Positions 27,787-37,679 are shown, counted from the stretch's first letter. The stretch is 64,000 nucleotides of DNA from Prolixibacteraceae bacterium (GCA_019856515.1 CP082230.1:4960001-5024000); one strand, 5' to 3'. A program made the numbers and translations. Notes: generated by a model not told the origin, from the letters alone.

Positions 27787-28550
27787 GTTTTTAGTTTTTA
27801 GTTATTAGTTGGATCGTTATACAACGGTTTAATTATCCGTTTTTAACTTTTCAATGCTAAATTTATCAAAGAAATTATGAGAGCTGCAAATATCTATTTG
27901 TTCAACATGTGTAAGTGTAATCTTCAGATTAATAGATCTTTATATTTTAATGTAGTGTTGTTGTTAATATTAAAAATGTATTAAATTCTATTACATATTT
28001 ATATACATACATATCTAATTGATTGTAATACACCCTTATAAAAATACATGGAGAATCATATTAAGATGTTGTGTAACAGCTATTATTTATTACGATTATT
28101 AAATATTTGTGAAGTAAATGTATTTAATCGTAAGAAAACGGGTGAATGGTGGCAGATGTTAAGAGAAATAGTGTTGTTTTTGTACATCATGTTGAAAGTA
28201 CTAAAAAGTGGTTTTATGAATTGGTACATTTCCGAATAAATACAACTGATCTTAAGTTAATGATGGTGACCGATTTTTTAGGTTTTAAAGAATATTTATT
28301 GTCAAATAATGTATAAAGTTATTGTTGAAAAAATAGATCATCATAGAATTTAGGTTTAATTCGTTCCCAATAGATAAGCGAAAAGTAATAATATTTAGTT
28401 TAGATGATTGTAGCAATTTGATGATCCTTGATCCCATATATTATTGATCTAATCCTAGGCATTTTTATAAATATTGTGACCTGTGTAGATGGTCATGATG
28501 AAAATTGTTGTGATCAAAATTGCATGAGTCAGAAATAATATCTAACATTG
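27787..28550. other. Gene-poor AT-rich region upstream of susC
   Basis: About 760 bases with no supported gene. A 63-codon plus-strand frame at 28048-28239 has no recognisable domain or codon pattern and is probably chance. The stretch must hold the susC promoter, which I could not identify. Confidence 0.35.
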
Positions 28551-28566
28551 TCGAATAAGTATTCGA
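28551..28566. promoter_or_regulatory. Operator-like inverted repeat, copy A
   Basis: TCGAATA-AG-TATTCGA: 7-bp perfect arms around a 2-base spacer. The sequence that follows (TAATGGTAAG) closely matches what follows copy B (TAAAGGAAGC), so about 25 bases are shared between the sites. It lies about 440 bases before the SDR start codon. The region 28567-28956 between the two copies holds no supported gene. Confidence 0.5.
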
Positions 28567-28956
28567 TAATGGTAAGACAAGATTATATTGCGTATTAATG
28601 AAACTGCAATTTTACAATGTTGTTAAAAGTATGAGAATGCAGTTCTTTCGTACCTGACTATTAAATCCTTAAAAATGACTATCGGTTTCATCTTTACAGT
28701 AATCGTATTTAGATCTGATTCGGTGATTTAGAATTCCGAAATGGTTTTAATGTCCATTGCATTTTGAAATGAGTTATGAATTCTTGTAAGGATATTTTGT
28801 TTATATAAGACAATAAATTGAAGTGTAACTTCTCTCAACAGTGATGTTTCTTAACGAAGTATTCGCAATATTGAACGTGAGGAGATAGTTTATTTAAAGA
28901 TGTTGTTGGTGTAATAACAGCATGGTAATTAGTGGTCATTTTTTTTTGTATTAGTA

Positions 28957-28972
28957 CCGAATATTTATTCGA
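28957..28972. promoter_or_regulatory. Operator-like inverted repeat, copy B
   Basis: CGAATA-TT-TATTCG (6-bp perfect arms, 28958-28971), ending 33 bases before the SDR start codon, where a repressor would block transcription. The symmetric shape suits a dimeric TetR/MarR/HxlR-type protein; no such gene is adjacent. Confidence 0.5.
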
Positions 28973-29004
28973 TAAAGGAAGCAGTTAATTTAATATATCT
29001 ATCT

Positions 29005-29928
29005 ATGAAAAGTAGAGAAATTACAACAAATAAAGCACGAAGACTATTCAATTGTATTTGGAGACAGAAGTCTAAGACACCTGTATGTCCAATGGAACCA
29101 ACGATGAATGGAATGATTATTGCAATCACGGGTGGAAATCGTGGTATCGGGCTTGAGACAACAAAAGGTCTAATCGCAAGAGGTGCTGAAGTAATCATAT
29201 TAGCTAGAAGTGGAAAAACTGTAGCGTCATTTGTACAAGAGTCAAAGGGGAGAGCTCATTTTGTAAGTTTAGATTTAGCGGACATCTCTTCTGTAGAAAA
29301 GACTATCGAAGATCTGAAACTAATATTGAATGGCCGTAAAATAGATAAGTTAATAAACAATGCAGGTATAGCTCTAAATGAGCCTCATCGGTTATCGCCA
29401 CAAGGTTATGAATTGACATTCGCAGTGAATGTTTTAGGTCATCATGCTCTGTTTGTACAGTGTGATACTGCATCATTGTTATCACCTAAAGTACAGATTA
29501 TTGCTGTGACTGGAGATTTATATATACAAGCCGAAGCATGTACTCCTGATTATACATATAAAGGAAATAGTGGTAATGCAGCTTATGCACGAAGTAAGCT
29601 AGGTGTGATGTGGTGGGCATATGAGTGTAGTCGATTGTTTCCAAATTATCAAGTAAATATTGTTCACCCAGGCGCAGTATTGACTGGATTAGGTGGAGGT
29701 GCAGGACCTATTGCAAGAAGTATCCTAAAATCGATTACACTTACTCCGAAAGAGGGAGCTCAAATGTCATTGATATGTGCAACACAACCTGAAATTGAGA
29801 GCGGTGCTTACTATCACAACACAGTAGGGCAGGCAGTCCTGTCAAAAGATGATATTGCCTTAGATCGTAAAAAATCAAGAGATTTTTGGAATATGTTAGA
29901 TCAGATTTACAAGACGATTTATGCATAG
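29005..29928 (+). CDS. SDR family oxidoreductase (retinol dehydrogenase-like)
   Basis: A 307-residue short-chain dehydrogenase/reductase. The cofactor loop is AITGGNRGIGLETTKG, the NNAG motif is KLINNAGIALNEP, and the catalytic Tyr/Lys are in NAAYARSKLGVMWW. The upstream Ser is in the VTGD strand region. A basic 35-residue N-terminal extension (KSREITTNKARRLFNC...) precedes the Rossmann fold; translation could instead begin at a later Met (MNGMIIAITGG), giving a more usual size. It is the first gene of a probable three-gene operon with an MFS exporter and an aldo/keto reductase, a combination suggesting detoxification of reactive carbonyls or electrophiles. Substrate unknown. Confidence 0.85.
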   Translation: MKSREITTNKARRLFNCIWRQKSKTPVCPMEPTMNGMIIAITGGNRGIGLETTKGLIARGAEVIILARSGKTVASFVQESKGRAHFVSLDLADISSVEKTIEDLKLILNGRKIDKLINNAGIALNEPHRLSPQGYELTFAVNVLGHHALFVQCDTASLLSPKVQIIAVTGDLYIQAEACTPDYTYKGNSGNAAYARSKLGVMWWAYECSRLFPNYQVNIVHPGAVLTGLGGGAGPIARSILKSITLTPKEGAQMSLICATQPEIESGAYYHNTVGQAVLSKDDIALDRKKSRDFWNMLDQIYKTIYA

Positions 29929-30048
29929 AATAATACCAATTGTCCCAGAAAGGTTTGTGTTAATGGGAGATGATGGTAATCCATTATTGAAAGAATATAC
30001 ATACAGCAATTCAATTTAAGGGAAGATTAAAATAAAGAGTACATCTAT

Positions 30049-31260
30049 ATGAGTGTTAAGAAGATATCAGATTTTGAATTTATTAGTTTAATGGCCTCTT
30101 TGATGGCCATCGCATCCTTGTCATTAGATGCGATATTACCTGCGTTAAATAATATAGGTCTCTCTATTGGGATTACAGACCCCAAGGATAACCAATTATT
30201 AATCACCACAATCTTCCTTGGTATGGGAGTTGGACAGTTGATATCAGGAGCATTATCAGATAGCTTAGGACGTAAACCGGTGGTATATATTGGATACATT
30301 ATTTTTGCCATCGCAAGTGTCGTTTGTGTGTGTGCCGTAAACCTAGAAATGATGGTTGCAGGACGTCTACTTCAGGGGGTTGGTCTATCTGCTCCCAGAA
30401 GTGTCACGATGTCAATTGTCAGAGATAAATATGAAGGTAATTACATGGCGAGAATAATGTCATTTGTTTCTGTTATTTTCATTCTTGTTCCTATCGTAGC
30501 TCCATTTTTTGGTAAGTTAATGTTAGATGCATTTGGATGGCAGTCAATTTTCTATAGTCAGATCATATTTGGTTTCTGTGTAATGGTTTGGTTATGGCGA
30601 CGACAAGAAGAGACATTGACCGATGAAAATAAGAAGAAAGTGACACTCTCTCTCTTTACCGATGGTGTGAGAGAGTTCTTTAAACACAGAGAGGCAGTGA
30701 TATATACTATTGTGATAGGAATAGTGACGGCCCCATTTCTATCTTACATCAGTTCGAGTCAACAGATATTTCAAGAGCAATACAACCTGGTAGAGGAGTA
30801 CACATATATATTCTCTGGATTGGCTATCGTAATCGGTGTCGCAACCTATTTGAATGGGATATTAGTTCTTCGATTAGGAATGTTAAGGCTTGTGATGCTC
30901 TCTTTAGTCTTGCTTTCTATGACCTCATTGGTTTATGTCATCTGTTATAGTGGTGTAGGAAACCCACCAATTATGGTATTGGTTGCTTTTCTAAGTCTTA
31001 TTCTCTTTTCAACGGGTTTTATTGTTGGAAATATTAATGCTTTAGCAATGCAACCAATTGGGCATATTGCAGGAATTGGAGCTGCGATAGTCGGATTCAT
31101 TTCTACTATTATTACTATTCTATTAACTACAATTATAGGACAGTATATCAACATGACAGCACTACCTATTTTTATCGGCTTTACCATCTGCGGTTCTGTT
31201 ACGCTATTTGTCGTGTTGGTCATGAACCGATCAAAGAATGTAATTGTTACAAATTCATAA
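30049..31260 (+). CDS. MFS drug efflux transporter, Bcr/CflA type
   Basis: A 403-residue inner-membrane protein with twelve predicted membrane segments. The Bcr/CflA subgroup is shown by ALSLDAILPALNNIG-like first loop (SLSLDAILPALNNIG), GQLISGALSDSLGRKPVVYI (motif A) and GRLLQGVGLSAPRSVTMSIV with the RDKYE that follows. Such antiporters export small drugs or metabolites using the proton gradient. It starts 120 bases after the SDR stop and ends 30 bases before the aldo/keto reductase, on the same strand. The three probably respond together to a toxic compound. Confidence 0.9.
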   Translation: MSVKKISDFEFISLMASLMAIASLSLDAILPALNNIGLSIGITDPKDNQLLITTIFLGMGVGQLISGALSDSLGRKPVVYIGYIIFAIASVVCVCAVNLEMMVAGRLLQGVGLSAPRSVTMSIVRDKYEGNYMARIMSFVSVIFILVPIVAPFFGKLMLDAFGWQSIFYSQIIFGFCVMVWLWRRQEETLTDENKKKVTLSLFTDGVREFFKHREAVIYTIVIGIVTAPFLSYISSSQQIFQEQYNLVEEYTYIFSGLAIVIGVATYLNGILVLRLGMLRLVMLSLVLLSMTSLVYVICYSGVGNPPIMVLVAFLSLILFSTGFIVGNINALAMQPIGHIAGIGAAIVGFISTIITILLTTIIGQYINMTALPIFIGFTICGSVTLFVVLVMNRSKNVIVTNS

Positions 31261-31290
31261 AGAAATCATTAAGCAATAGGAGATAAGAAT

Positions 31291-32214
31291 ATGATACCAA
31301 AAAGTTATAATAAAAATGGAATTGAACTTTCCCGTCTAGGGCTTGGCTGTATGAGATTGTCAATGACCATGACTGGTGCTTCTGTAGATAAGAATGAGTC
31401 CATAAAAACAATCCATCGAGCTTTAGATCTGGGAATAAACTTGTTGAATACAGGTGATTTTTATGCCGATGGTGAAAATGAAAAGCTTATTGCGGAATCA
31501 CTAAAGGGAGTGGATCGTGATAAAGCATTTATTTCGTTAAAATATGGTACCTTCTCAAACATGATGACTGGTGGACCTATTGATGTAGGCCCAAAGAATG
31601 TGAAAAAATATCTTACGGATTCACTTCGACGACTGAATGTCGATTATGTCGATCTATATCAACCTGCACGTATTGACGTAGGAATTCCTTTGGAAGAAAC
31701 TATTGGGGCTATTTCCGATCTTGTAGATGCTGGTTATGTGAAACATATTGGTCTATCAGAAGTGGATGCTGCCACTTTACGTAAAGCGCATGAGGTTCAT
31801 CCAATAAGCCTAGTTGAGTCTGTGTATTCAATTATTGACAACACTGTGGAGGCAGAGGTGCTACCTACAGCAAGAGAGTTGGGAATTGGTGTTGTCGCTT
31901 TTGGTTTGATGGGATTAGGGAAACTTTCGAAACAAGAGAATGACCCGCTGATGCATACAATGAAAGAGATCATTAATGAAAAAGAGATAACGCTATCTCA
32001 ACTTGCACACGCTTGGATATTGTCTAAGGGCGAGGATATTATACCACTTGTTGGGGCACGTAATATATCACAACTCGACGACTCAGTGAAATCTGTCGCA
32101 GTTGATTTGAAGAAAGACGATATCCTTCGTCTAGAGGATGCAATAGCCAAAAGTCAATTGGTTGGTCCTAGTATGCCAAAACTTGTCATACGAAATGGTA
32201 TTCTTGAAAGGTAG
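31291..32214 (+). CDS. Aldo/keto reductase
   Basis: A 307-residue NADPH-dependent TIM-barrel reductase. The fold begins GIELSRLGLGCMRLSMTM. The catalytic tetrad can be read as Asp and Tyr in LLNTGDFYADGENE, Lys in AFISLKYG, and a position replaced near DLYQPAR, where the usual family member has His (LYYQHR or LYLIHWP type); this is YQPAR, as in the YakC/AKR13 subgroup. Cofactor-binding residues are near IPLVGARNISQLDDS. An SD-like AGGAG lies 10 bases before the ATG. It is the last gene of the operon; a hairpin terminator follows. Confidence 0.88.
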   Translation: MIPKSYNKNGIELSRLGLGCMRLSMTMTGASVDKNESIKTIHRALDLGINLLNTGDFYADGENEKLIAESLKGVDRDKAFISLKYGTFSNMMTGGPIDVGPKNVKKYLTDSLRRLNVDYVDLYQPARIDVGIPLEETIGAISDLVDAGYVKHIGLSEVDAATLRKAHEVHPISLVESVYSIIDNTVEAEVLPTARELGIGVVAFGLMGLGKLSKQENDPLMHTMKEIINEKEITLSQLAHAWILSKGEDIIPLVGARNISQLDDSVKSVAVDLKKDDILRLEDAIAKSQLVGPSMPKLVIRNGILER

Positions 32215-32255
32215 TAAAGCGCCCTATATAATCATAAGTAATATCAAATGATGTC

Positions 32256-32297
32256 GAAATCGGTTACTATCTCAAGATAGTGATCGATTTCTTTTTA
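32256..32297 (+). terminator. Terminator of the SDR-MFS-AKR operon
   Basis: GAAATCGGTTACTATCT and AGATAGTGATCGATTTC pair with a small internal mismatch and a CA loop, followed by TTTTT. The rest of 32298-32512 holds nothing I can support. Confidence 0.8.
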
Positions 32298-32512
32298 AGA
32301 GACAATCACATCTTCTCACGCCTCTATCTTATCTGACACCGATCTAATAATGCAATAATATATAACCTATGGTAAGAATATTCTGTTTCTATATGATAAA
32401 ATATGGAAGTATAGCTTCTCGCTAGGTGGAGGCTTATTAATGATCTATAAGCATTATAGAATATGAAGAGATCGTCAATTTAAATATATAGTTAGCGTAA
32501 AATAGATCAATA

Positions 32513-32543
32513 ACAAAGGCTACCTTAATAAGGTAGCCTTTGT
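32513..32543 (-). terminator. Terminator of the phosphohexomutase operon
   Basis: ACAAAGGCTACCTTA and an exact right arm AAGGTAGCCTTTGT pair around a minimal loop, 33-64 bases past the phosphohexomutase stop codon on the minus strand. Confidence 0.8.
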
Positions 32544-32576
32544 GTCTATTATTGTATCTATAGTGGATGATCTGGA

Positions 32577-34322
32577 TTAAATTCCAAGATCTTTCATCAC
32601 CTCTTCAATCTTCTTCATGGCTTTCGCATCTGCTGAATGATACTCGTCACGAGAATTAATCTTATCTGTACACTCGAAGTAGAACTTAATTTTAGGCTCT
32701 GTTCCTGATGGACGTACAGATACCTTTGTTCCATTCTCAGTAAAGAATTGTAGTACGTTAGAGGTACTCTTGTAGTTCATCTTTTTCACCTCACCAGTAA
32801 CAAGATCTTTGTCTTCTAGCGTAGAGTAATCTTTAACACGAACTAATTTTGATCCACCAAGTGTTGCTGGAGGTGTCTCTCTGAAGTTCTTCATCATCGC
32901 TTGAATCTCTTCTGCTCCAGTTTTACCTTGACGAACGATATACTTCATGAACTCTTTCGAGAAGCCGTACTCTAGATAAATATCTTGTAGTAGTTCGAAT
33001 AGTGACTTACCTTTATCTTTTGCCCAAGCAGCAATCTCTGCCATCAAAGCACATGCTGTTACTGCATCCTTATCACGAACAAAGTCTGAAGGAAGGAATC
33101 CGAAACTCTCTTCTCCACCACCGATATAGCGTTTTGTTGCTTCGTTATCACGGATAACATCAGCAATAAATTTAAACCCAGTATAACTATCGAAATACTC
33201 TACGTTGTTGGCTTCAGCAATCTTTGCGATAAGCTCACTGGTAACGATTGTTTTAACCACATACTCTTTTCCTGTGATCTTACCTAACTCTCTATTTCTA
33301 GCGATAAGGTAATAAGTGAAAAGAATGCAAGTTTGGTTACCATTAACAATAATGAATTTACCTGAATCGTCACGAACACAAACTCCAATACGATCTGAAT
33401 CTGGGTCTGTCGCCATAACTAATTCTGCACCTGTCTCTTCTGCTTTTGCAATGGCCATTTTCATCGCGGCAGCCTCTTCAGGATTCGGAGAAACTACTGT
33501 AGGGAAATCACCACTTACTACATCTTGTTCTGGAACATTGATAATATTGGTAAAACCAAATTTTCTCAATGCAGCTGGAACCATCTTATATCCTGTTCCA
33601 TGGATAGGAGTGTAGACAATTTTCATGTCTTTATGACGCTCAATAGATTGAGGTGACATCGAGATTTGGTGTGACGCTTCTAAGAACTTCTCATCCATCT
33701 CTTGTCCCATCACATGGATAAGGTCTTTATTTGGCTCAAATTTAATATCTTCCACTTTTACTTGACCTACTTCATCAATGATGTTTTTGTCATGTGGAGC
33801 TACAATCTGTGAACCATCATTCCAGTATGCTTTATACCCGTTATACTCTTTAGGGTTGTGTGATGCAGTAATGATAATACCACTCTTACAACCTAGCTCA
33901 CGAATTGCATAAGACATCTCAGGTGTAGGACGTAGAGATTCGAAGATATATACTTCAATACCATTGGCTGAGAAAATACCAGCTGCTGTATTGGAGAAAT
34001 ACTCACTATTATTACGACAGTCGTATCCGATAGCTACTTTGATATCTTTTTCGCCTGGATAAGTCTTCTTTAGATAATTTGATAATCCTTGGGTCGCAGC
34101 ACCTACAGTGTAACGGTTCATTCTGTTTGAACCAGGCCCCATAATGCCACGAAGACCTCCTGTACCGAATTCTAGATCTTTATAGAAAGATTCGATCAAT
34201 TCTGTATTGTCCTCATTGTCCATCATTTTCATGATAGCATCTTTTGTTTCTTGGTCGTAAGGTCCTTCAAGCCATTGGTTTGCTTTCGCTTCAACCATAG
34301 ATAAAATGTCCATATTACTCAT
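32577..34322 (-). CDS. Phosphoglucomutase/phosphomannomutase (phospho-sugar mutase)
   Basis: A 581-residue alpha-D-phosphohexomutase that interconverts hexose 1- and 6-phosphates. The active phosphoserine is Ser154 in ITASHNPKEYNGYK. The magnesium loop is ATDPDSDRIGV, the sugar-binding loop GGGEESFGFLPSDF, and the phosphate-binding loop VRPSGTEPKIKFYFE. Length and the GTGGLRGIMGPGSNRMN start fit the bacterial PGM2-like group common in Bacteroidota. It is the last gene of an operon with RfbD and UDP-glucuronate decarboxylase (7 bases from rfbD), so it probably supplies glucose 1-phosphate for nucleotide sugars of surface polysaccharide. Confidence 0.94.
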   Translation of the reverse strand: MSNMDILSMVEAKANQWLEGPYDQETKDAIMKMMDNEDNTELIESFYKDLEFGTGGLRGIMGPGSNRMNRYTVGAATQGLSNYLKKTYPGEKDIKVAIGYDCRNNSEYFSNTAAGIFSANGIEVYIFESLRPTPEMSYAIRELGCKSGIIITASHNPKEYNGYKAYWNDGSQIVAPHDKNIIDEVGQVKVEDIKFEPNKDLIHVMGQEMDEKFLEASHQISMSPQSIERHKDMKIVYTPIHGTGYKMVPAALRKFGFTNIINVPEQDVVSGDFPTVVSPNPEEAAAMKMAIAKAEETGAELVMATDPDSDRIGVCVRDDSGKFIIVNGNQTCILFTYYLIARNRELGKITGKEYVVKTIVTSELIAKIAEANNVEYFDSYTGFKFIADVIRDNEATKRYIGGGEESFGFLPSDFVRDKDAVTACALMAEIAAWAKDKGKSLFELLQDIYLEYGFSKEFMKYIVRQGKTGAEEIQAMMKNFRETPPATLGGSKLVRVKDYSTLEDKDLVTGEVKKMNYKSTSNVLQFFTENGTKVSVRPSGTEPKIKFYFECTDKINSRDEYHSADAKAMKKIEEVMKDLGI

Positions 34323-34329
34323 TTTTGTG

Positions 34330-35217
34330 TTAGTTCCTTATATTTAGATTAAATCGCTCTATACAATTTAAGAGACTACGTCTCCATTCTGGAATTGTGA
34401 TCCCAAAAGTAAATTTAATTTTTGTCTTATCTAATACTGCAAAATTTGGTCGTTGTGCAGGACGCACAAACTGCTCTGTAGAAACAGGGTGTATCGTGCA
34501 AGTTAGACCAATGTTTTGAAAAATTTCATGAGCAAAATCATACCATGTTGTTTCTCCTTCATTACTGAAGTGAAAAACCCCATATCTCTGACCCTCCGTA
34601 ATGTTAGTTTTTGTTGATATAGAGTGGATTGCCTGTGCTAGATCTCTCGCATAAGTCGGAGTGCCAAATTGGTCGTTTACTACAGATATTTCATCTCGTT
34701 CTCTTCCCATTCGAATCATCGTGGTGAAGAAATTAGCATGAGATTCATCGTATAACCATGATGTACGAATAATGATACTTTTTGTATGATTTTTTAACAG
34801 CGCTACCTCTCCATCACACTTCGTTTTTCCATATATAGAGACCGGACTGGTAGGGTCTTCCTCTCTGTATGGCGTGTCGTTTTTACCATTAAAAACATAG
34901 TCCGTGGAGATATGAATTACCTCTACGTCATATTTCGAAGCGACTTTCGCAATATAATTCAATGCCAAATGGTTGACCTTATCTGCACAAGCTGTCTCTG
35001 TCTCGGCTAAATCAACAGCCGTATAAGCTGCAGTATTAATTAAGATGTCAATTTGGTACTGTTTTACTGCGCGTTCAATAGAGTCGATATCAGTGATATC
35101 ACAGGCAGATCTATTTAAACAGTATATATTTTCATCTCCTTCAAGGGTAAACACCTCTTTCAGATGGCTCGCAAGCATGCCATCACCCCCTGTAATCAAT
35201 ATGTTTTTCTTTGTCAT
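34330..35217 (-). CDS. rfbD: dTDP-4-dehydrorhamnose reductase
   Basis: A 295-residue extended SDR that makes dTDP-L-rhamnose in the final step of the pathway. NAD(P)H loop KKNILITGGDGMLASHL, then the family marks LINTAAYTAVDLAE, HISTDYVFNG, SIYGKTKCDGE (Tyr/Lys pair) and IIRTSWLY. I place the start at ATG 35217, where TAATG overlaps the stop of the upstream gene by one base; a longer frame from 35283 would run inside that gene and has an unrelated 22-residue leader. Translational coupling is likely. The matching epimerase rfbC is at 12064. Confidence 0.93.
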   Translation of the reverse strand: MTKKNILITGGDGMLASHLKEVFTLEGDENIYCLNRSACDITDIDSIERAVKQYQIDILINTAAYTAVDLAETETACADKVNHLALNYIAKVASKYDVEVIHISTDYVFNGKNDTPYREEDPTSPVSIYGKTKCDGEVALLKNHTKSIIIRTSWLYDESHANFFTTMIRMGRERDEISVVNDQFGTPTYARDLAQAIHSISTKTNITEGQRYGVFHFSNEGETTWYDFAHEIFQNIGLTCTIHPVSTEQFVRPAQRPNFAVLDKTKIKFTFGITIPEWRRSLLNCIERFNLNIRN

Positions 35218-36161
35218 TATCTGCTTTTGAAATATGCGATTGTTTTCGACAATCCTTTGTCTAGTGCAATTGTAGGTTCCCAATTTCCAAGATGTTTTTT
35301 TGCCAAAGCAATGTCTGGCTGACGCTGGGTGGGATCATCTTCAGGTTTCGGAAGAAATGTAATCTTAGATTGAGTGCCTGTTTGTGCGATAACCTTCTCC
35401 GCTAGTTCTAACATCGAAAATTCTGCAGGATTCCCGATATTGATCGGGCCTTGAACTGAGTTGTCACTATTCATCATACGAACCATTGCTTCGATCAAGT
35501 CGTCGACATACTGGAAACTACGAGTCTGTTTACCATCCCCATAAATAGTAATGTCTTCCCCTTGCAATGCTTGACAGATGAAATTTGAGATCACACGCCC
35601 ATCGTTAGGCTGCATCTTTGGACCATATGTATTAAAAATACGAATGATTTTTATATCAACACCGTTCTGTTGGTGGTAGTTAACAAAGAGAGACTCCGCA
35701 CACCTTTTGCCTTCATCGTAACAGGAGCGTGGTCCAATAGGATTAACATTACCCCAGTAATCCTCCGTTTGTGGATGAATAAAAGGGTCCCCGTACACTT
35801 CTGAAGTGGAGGCTTGTAATATTCTAGCATGATTCCTTTTGGCCAACCCCAACATATTGATAGCCCCCATCACGGATGTCTTAATGGTCTTTATCGGGTT
35901 TTGTTGATAATGAATAGGAGAGGCTGGACATGCTAAATTGTATATTTGGTCCACCTCAATAAAGAAAGGCATGGTGACATCATGTCGAATCAATTCAAAA
36001 TATGGATTATCAAGAAGATGGATGATATTGTCTTTGTTTCCGGTAAAGAAATTATCCAAACAGTATACTTCGTTCCCCTCATTTAATAGTCTTTCACAAA
36101 GATGTGAACCTATAAAACCTGCCCCGCCTGTGACAAGAATCTTCTTTCGCTGTTGTTCCAT
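35217..36161 (-). CDS. UDP-glucuronic acid decarboxylase (UXS-type SDR)
   Basis: A 314-residue extended SDR. NAD loop [20 protein letters not shown], then [49 protein letters not shown] and the catalytic Tyr-Lys in [12 protein letters not shown]. The CPASPxHYQxNPIxT and YDEGKR motifs are specific to UDP-glucuronate decarboxylases, which form UDP-xylose or its 4-keto intermediate. It is the first gene of the three-gene nucleotide-sugar operon. The product would feed surface glycan synthesis together with dTDP-rhamnose. Confidence 0.92.
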   Translation of the reverse strand: MEQQRKKILVTGGAGFIGSHLCERLLNEGNEVYCLDNFFTGNKDNIIHLLDNPYFELIRHDVTMPFFIEVDQIYNLACPASPIHYQQNPIKTIKTSVMGAINMLGLAKRNHARILQASTSEVYGDPFIHPQTEDYWGNVNPIGPRSCYDEGKRCAESLFVNYHQQNGVDIKIIRIFNTYGPKMQPNDGRVISNFICQALQGEDITIYGDGKQTRSFQYVDDLIEAMVRMMNSDNSVQGPINIGNPAEFSMLELAEKVIAQTGTQSKITFLPKPEDDPTQRQPDIALAKKHLGNWEPTIALDKGLSKTIAYFKSR

Positions 36162-36473
36162 ATTTAAAAAATGCTGTTACACTGTTTTAATTCTTCCTAC
36201 TCTCTTTGCTCGTTATCGTGAGGAGGAAGCAGTTCATTCTACGAAATGGAAACCTATGATGCCTTATGATTTGTAACTTAAATTCCCTTAGACAATCTTC
36301 GTGTTGTCTTTTCGACATGTGTAAAAATACAAATTATTCTTTAATATGAGATCCCAACTTAGAACGGATCTCAATTACAAACAGTGATTACAGCTGATTT
36401 TAACTTGTATGATAACTTCTAGCGTGGATAAAATGAGAGATGGAGGAGTAATGTTGTAATGGGCTGAAAGCTG

Positions 36474-36619
36474 CTTTCCCCTGCCTTTCCCCTGCCTTTG
36501 ATCTGCATTCATTTGGCAAATATCCAAATATAATTCGAGAATGGTCCATCCTTTTGCCGAAATCGATGGACCATTCTCGAACAGTTCTCGGAGTTTTCTC
36601 GAATAAATGCAGGGGAAAG
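36474..36619. repeat. Nested palindromic element with 11-bp tandem repeats
   Basis: CTTTCCCCTGC occurs twice in tandem (36474-36484, 36485-36495) with a third degenerate copy CTTTGATCTGC (36496-36506). Its exact complement GCAGGGGAAAG is at 36609-36619. Inside these arms, 36534-36550 and 36565-36581 are a perfect 17-bp inverted repeat with a 14-base loop. The layout is that of a MITE, REP/BIME unit or a structured RNA. It lies in an otherwise gene-free 1.1-kb space; 36162-36473 shows nothing else. Confidence 0.7.
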
Positions 36620-37228
36620 GACGGTGATGTCCACTTGATATTCCCTAGTAGGTCATATGATTCAGTGACCATTTTTATCGAAGTTTAAACAATATTGAAT
36701 AGAACAGGTATAGCTTATCTCAGGATCTACTTGATGTTAGTTGTTGAGTCGTATGATCTTTGTCTCTATATTGCTTCAATCAGCTTGGATGAGATGCTTT
36801 ATTCTGTTTTGGATGAATTTGTATGCAAAGGGGGAATAAAAAAGCTTAAAGATGAATCTTTAGATTCCATACCCTATATATATCATAATACAGTGTTGGG
36901 GGTAACTATCTATGTCTACAAAATAAGATGAGCGTAAATTCCATCTCAAAGGAAATATCATGGAACAGTTCGAGGCGAAATGAAAAATGTACCTGATCTA
37001 GATAAATGATCCCATATCTAAATGTGGGTATTTACCTGATCATCGATCTCTATTTGGGAGATGTAAAAAAGGATTCTGTGGTCGTAATATCGGCGTAAAA
37101 ACACTTTTGCCTCGATTAAATCGAATCGGGGTGAAAAATAATTAAAAAAAAGTCGAAATCAATTTTGTTGATTTATAGTTCTTTGGCGCTTTTGTTGCCA
37201 AATAATGGGAAGAATTCATCGTAATAAT
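36620..37228. other. Gene-free spacer before the tRNA cluster
   Basis: A 78-codon frame at 36695-36931 on the plus strand has no recognisable domain, signal or context and I do not support it as a gene. The rest is AT-rich with no clear structure. Confidence 0.35.
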
Positions 37229-37259
37229 TTTGCGTAAAAGCAGGAGTTTCCTACATTTG
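37229..37259 (+). promoter_or_regulatory. Bacteroidota consensus promoter of the tRNA cluster
   Basis: TTTG at 37229-37232, exactly 19 bases, then TACATTTG at 37252-37259: a perfect fit to TTTG-N19-TAnnTTTG. The tRNA-Ser begins 12 bases after the -7 box. No comparable promoter is seen inside the array, so the array is probably one transcript. Confidence 0.8.
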
Positions 37260-37271
37260 CAACCGCAATAC

Positions 37272-37360
<89 letters not shown>

Positions 37361-37406
37361 ACTTTATTTGACTCTTTTTAGAGTCATTGTCTTGAATGTA
37401 TATTTT

Positions 37407-37481
37407 CGGGGTGTAGCGCAGTCCGGTTAGCGCACCTGCTTTGGGAGCAGGGGGTCCCAGGTTCGAATCCTGGTACCCCGA
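37407..37481 (+). tRNA. tRNA-Pro (TGG), array unit 1
   Basis: A 75-base tRNA. The acceptor CGGGGTG pairs with TACCCCG, the anticodon stem-loop is CCTGC-TTTGGGA-GCAGG (anticodon TGG) and the T arm is CCAGG-TTCGAAT-CCTGG. Between the tRNA-Ser and this gene a short hairpin GACTC-TTTTTA-GAGTC may be a processing mark. Confidence 0.95.
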
Positions 37482-37551
37482 CAATAGAATGAGTTCTAGT
37501 ACATATTAAAGAGAAAGATTAAAGACATCCGGGTCTTTGGTCATATATTTT

Positions 37552-37608
37552 CGGGGTGTAGCGCAGTCCGGTTAGCGCACCTGCTTTGGGAGCAGGGGGG
37601 TACCCCGA
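37552..37608 (+). pseudogene. tRNA-Pro array unit 2, T-arm deleted
   Basis: Identical to the intact gene up to GCAGGGGG, then directly GTACCCCGA: 18 bases that cover the T arm are missing, leaving 57 bases. Acceptor, D and anticodon arms could still fold, but a tRNA without a T arm should not work in a bacterium. Confidence 0.9.
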
Positions 37609-37679
37609 CAATAGAATAAGTTCTAGTACATATTAAAAGAGAAAGATTAAAGACATTCAGGTCTTTGGTCATATATTTT

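Noticed and set aside
28048..28239. 63-codon plus-strand frame upstream of the SDR operon
   Set aside because: No recognisable motif and it lies alone in an AT-rich region; chance frame is likely.
34330..35283. Longer N-terminus for the dTDP-4-dehydrorhamnose reductase
   Set aside because: The first 22 codons lie inside the upstream gene and look unrelated to the Rossmann start; the TAATG overlap at 35217 is the better start.
36400..36672. 90-codon minus-strand frame in the palindromic element
   Set aside because: It is formed by the nested inverted repeats and tandem repeats, with no protein-like features.
36695..36931. 78-codon plus-strand frame before the tRNA cluster
   Set aside because: No domain, signal, promoter or partner; amino-acid composition looks like AT-rich noise.
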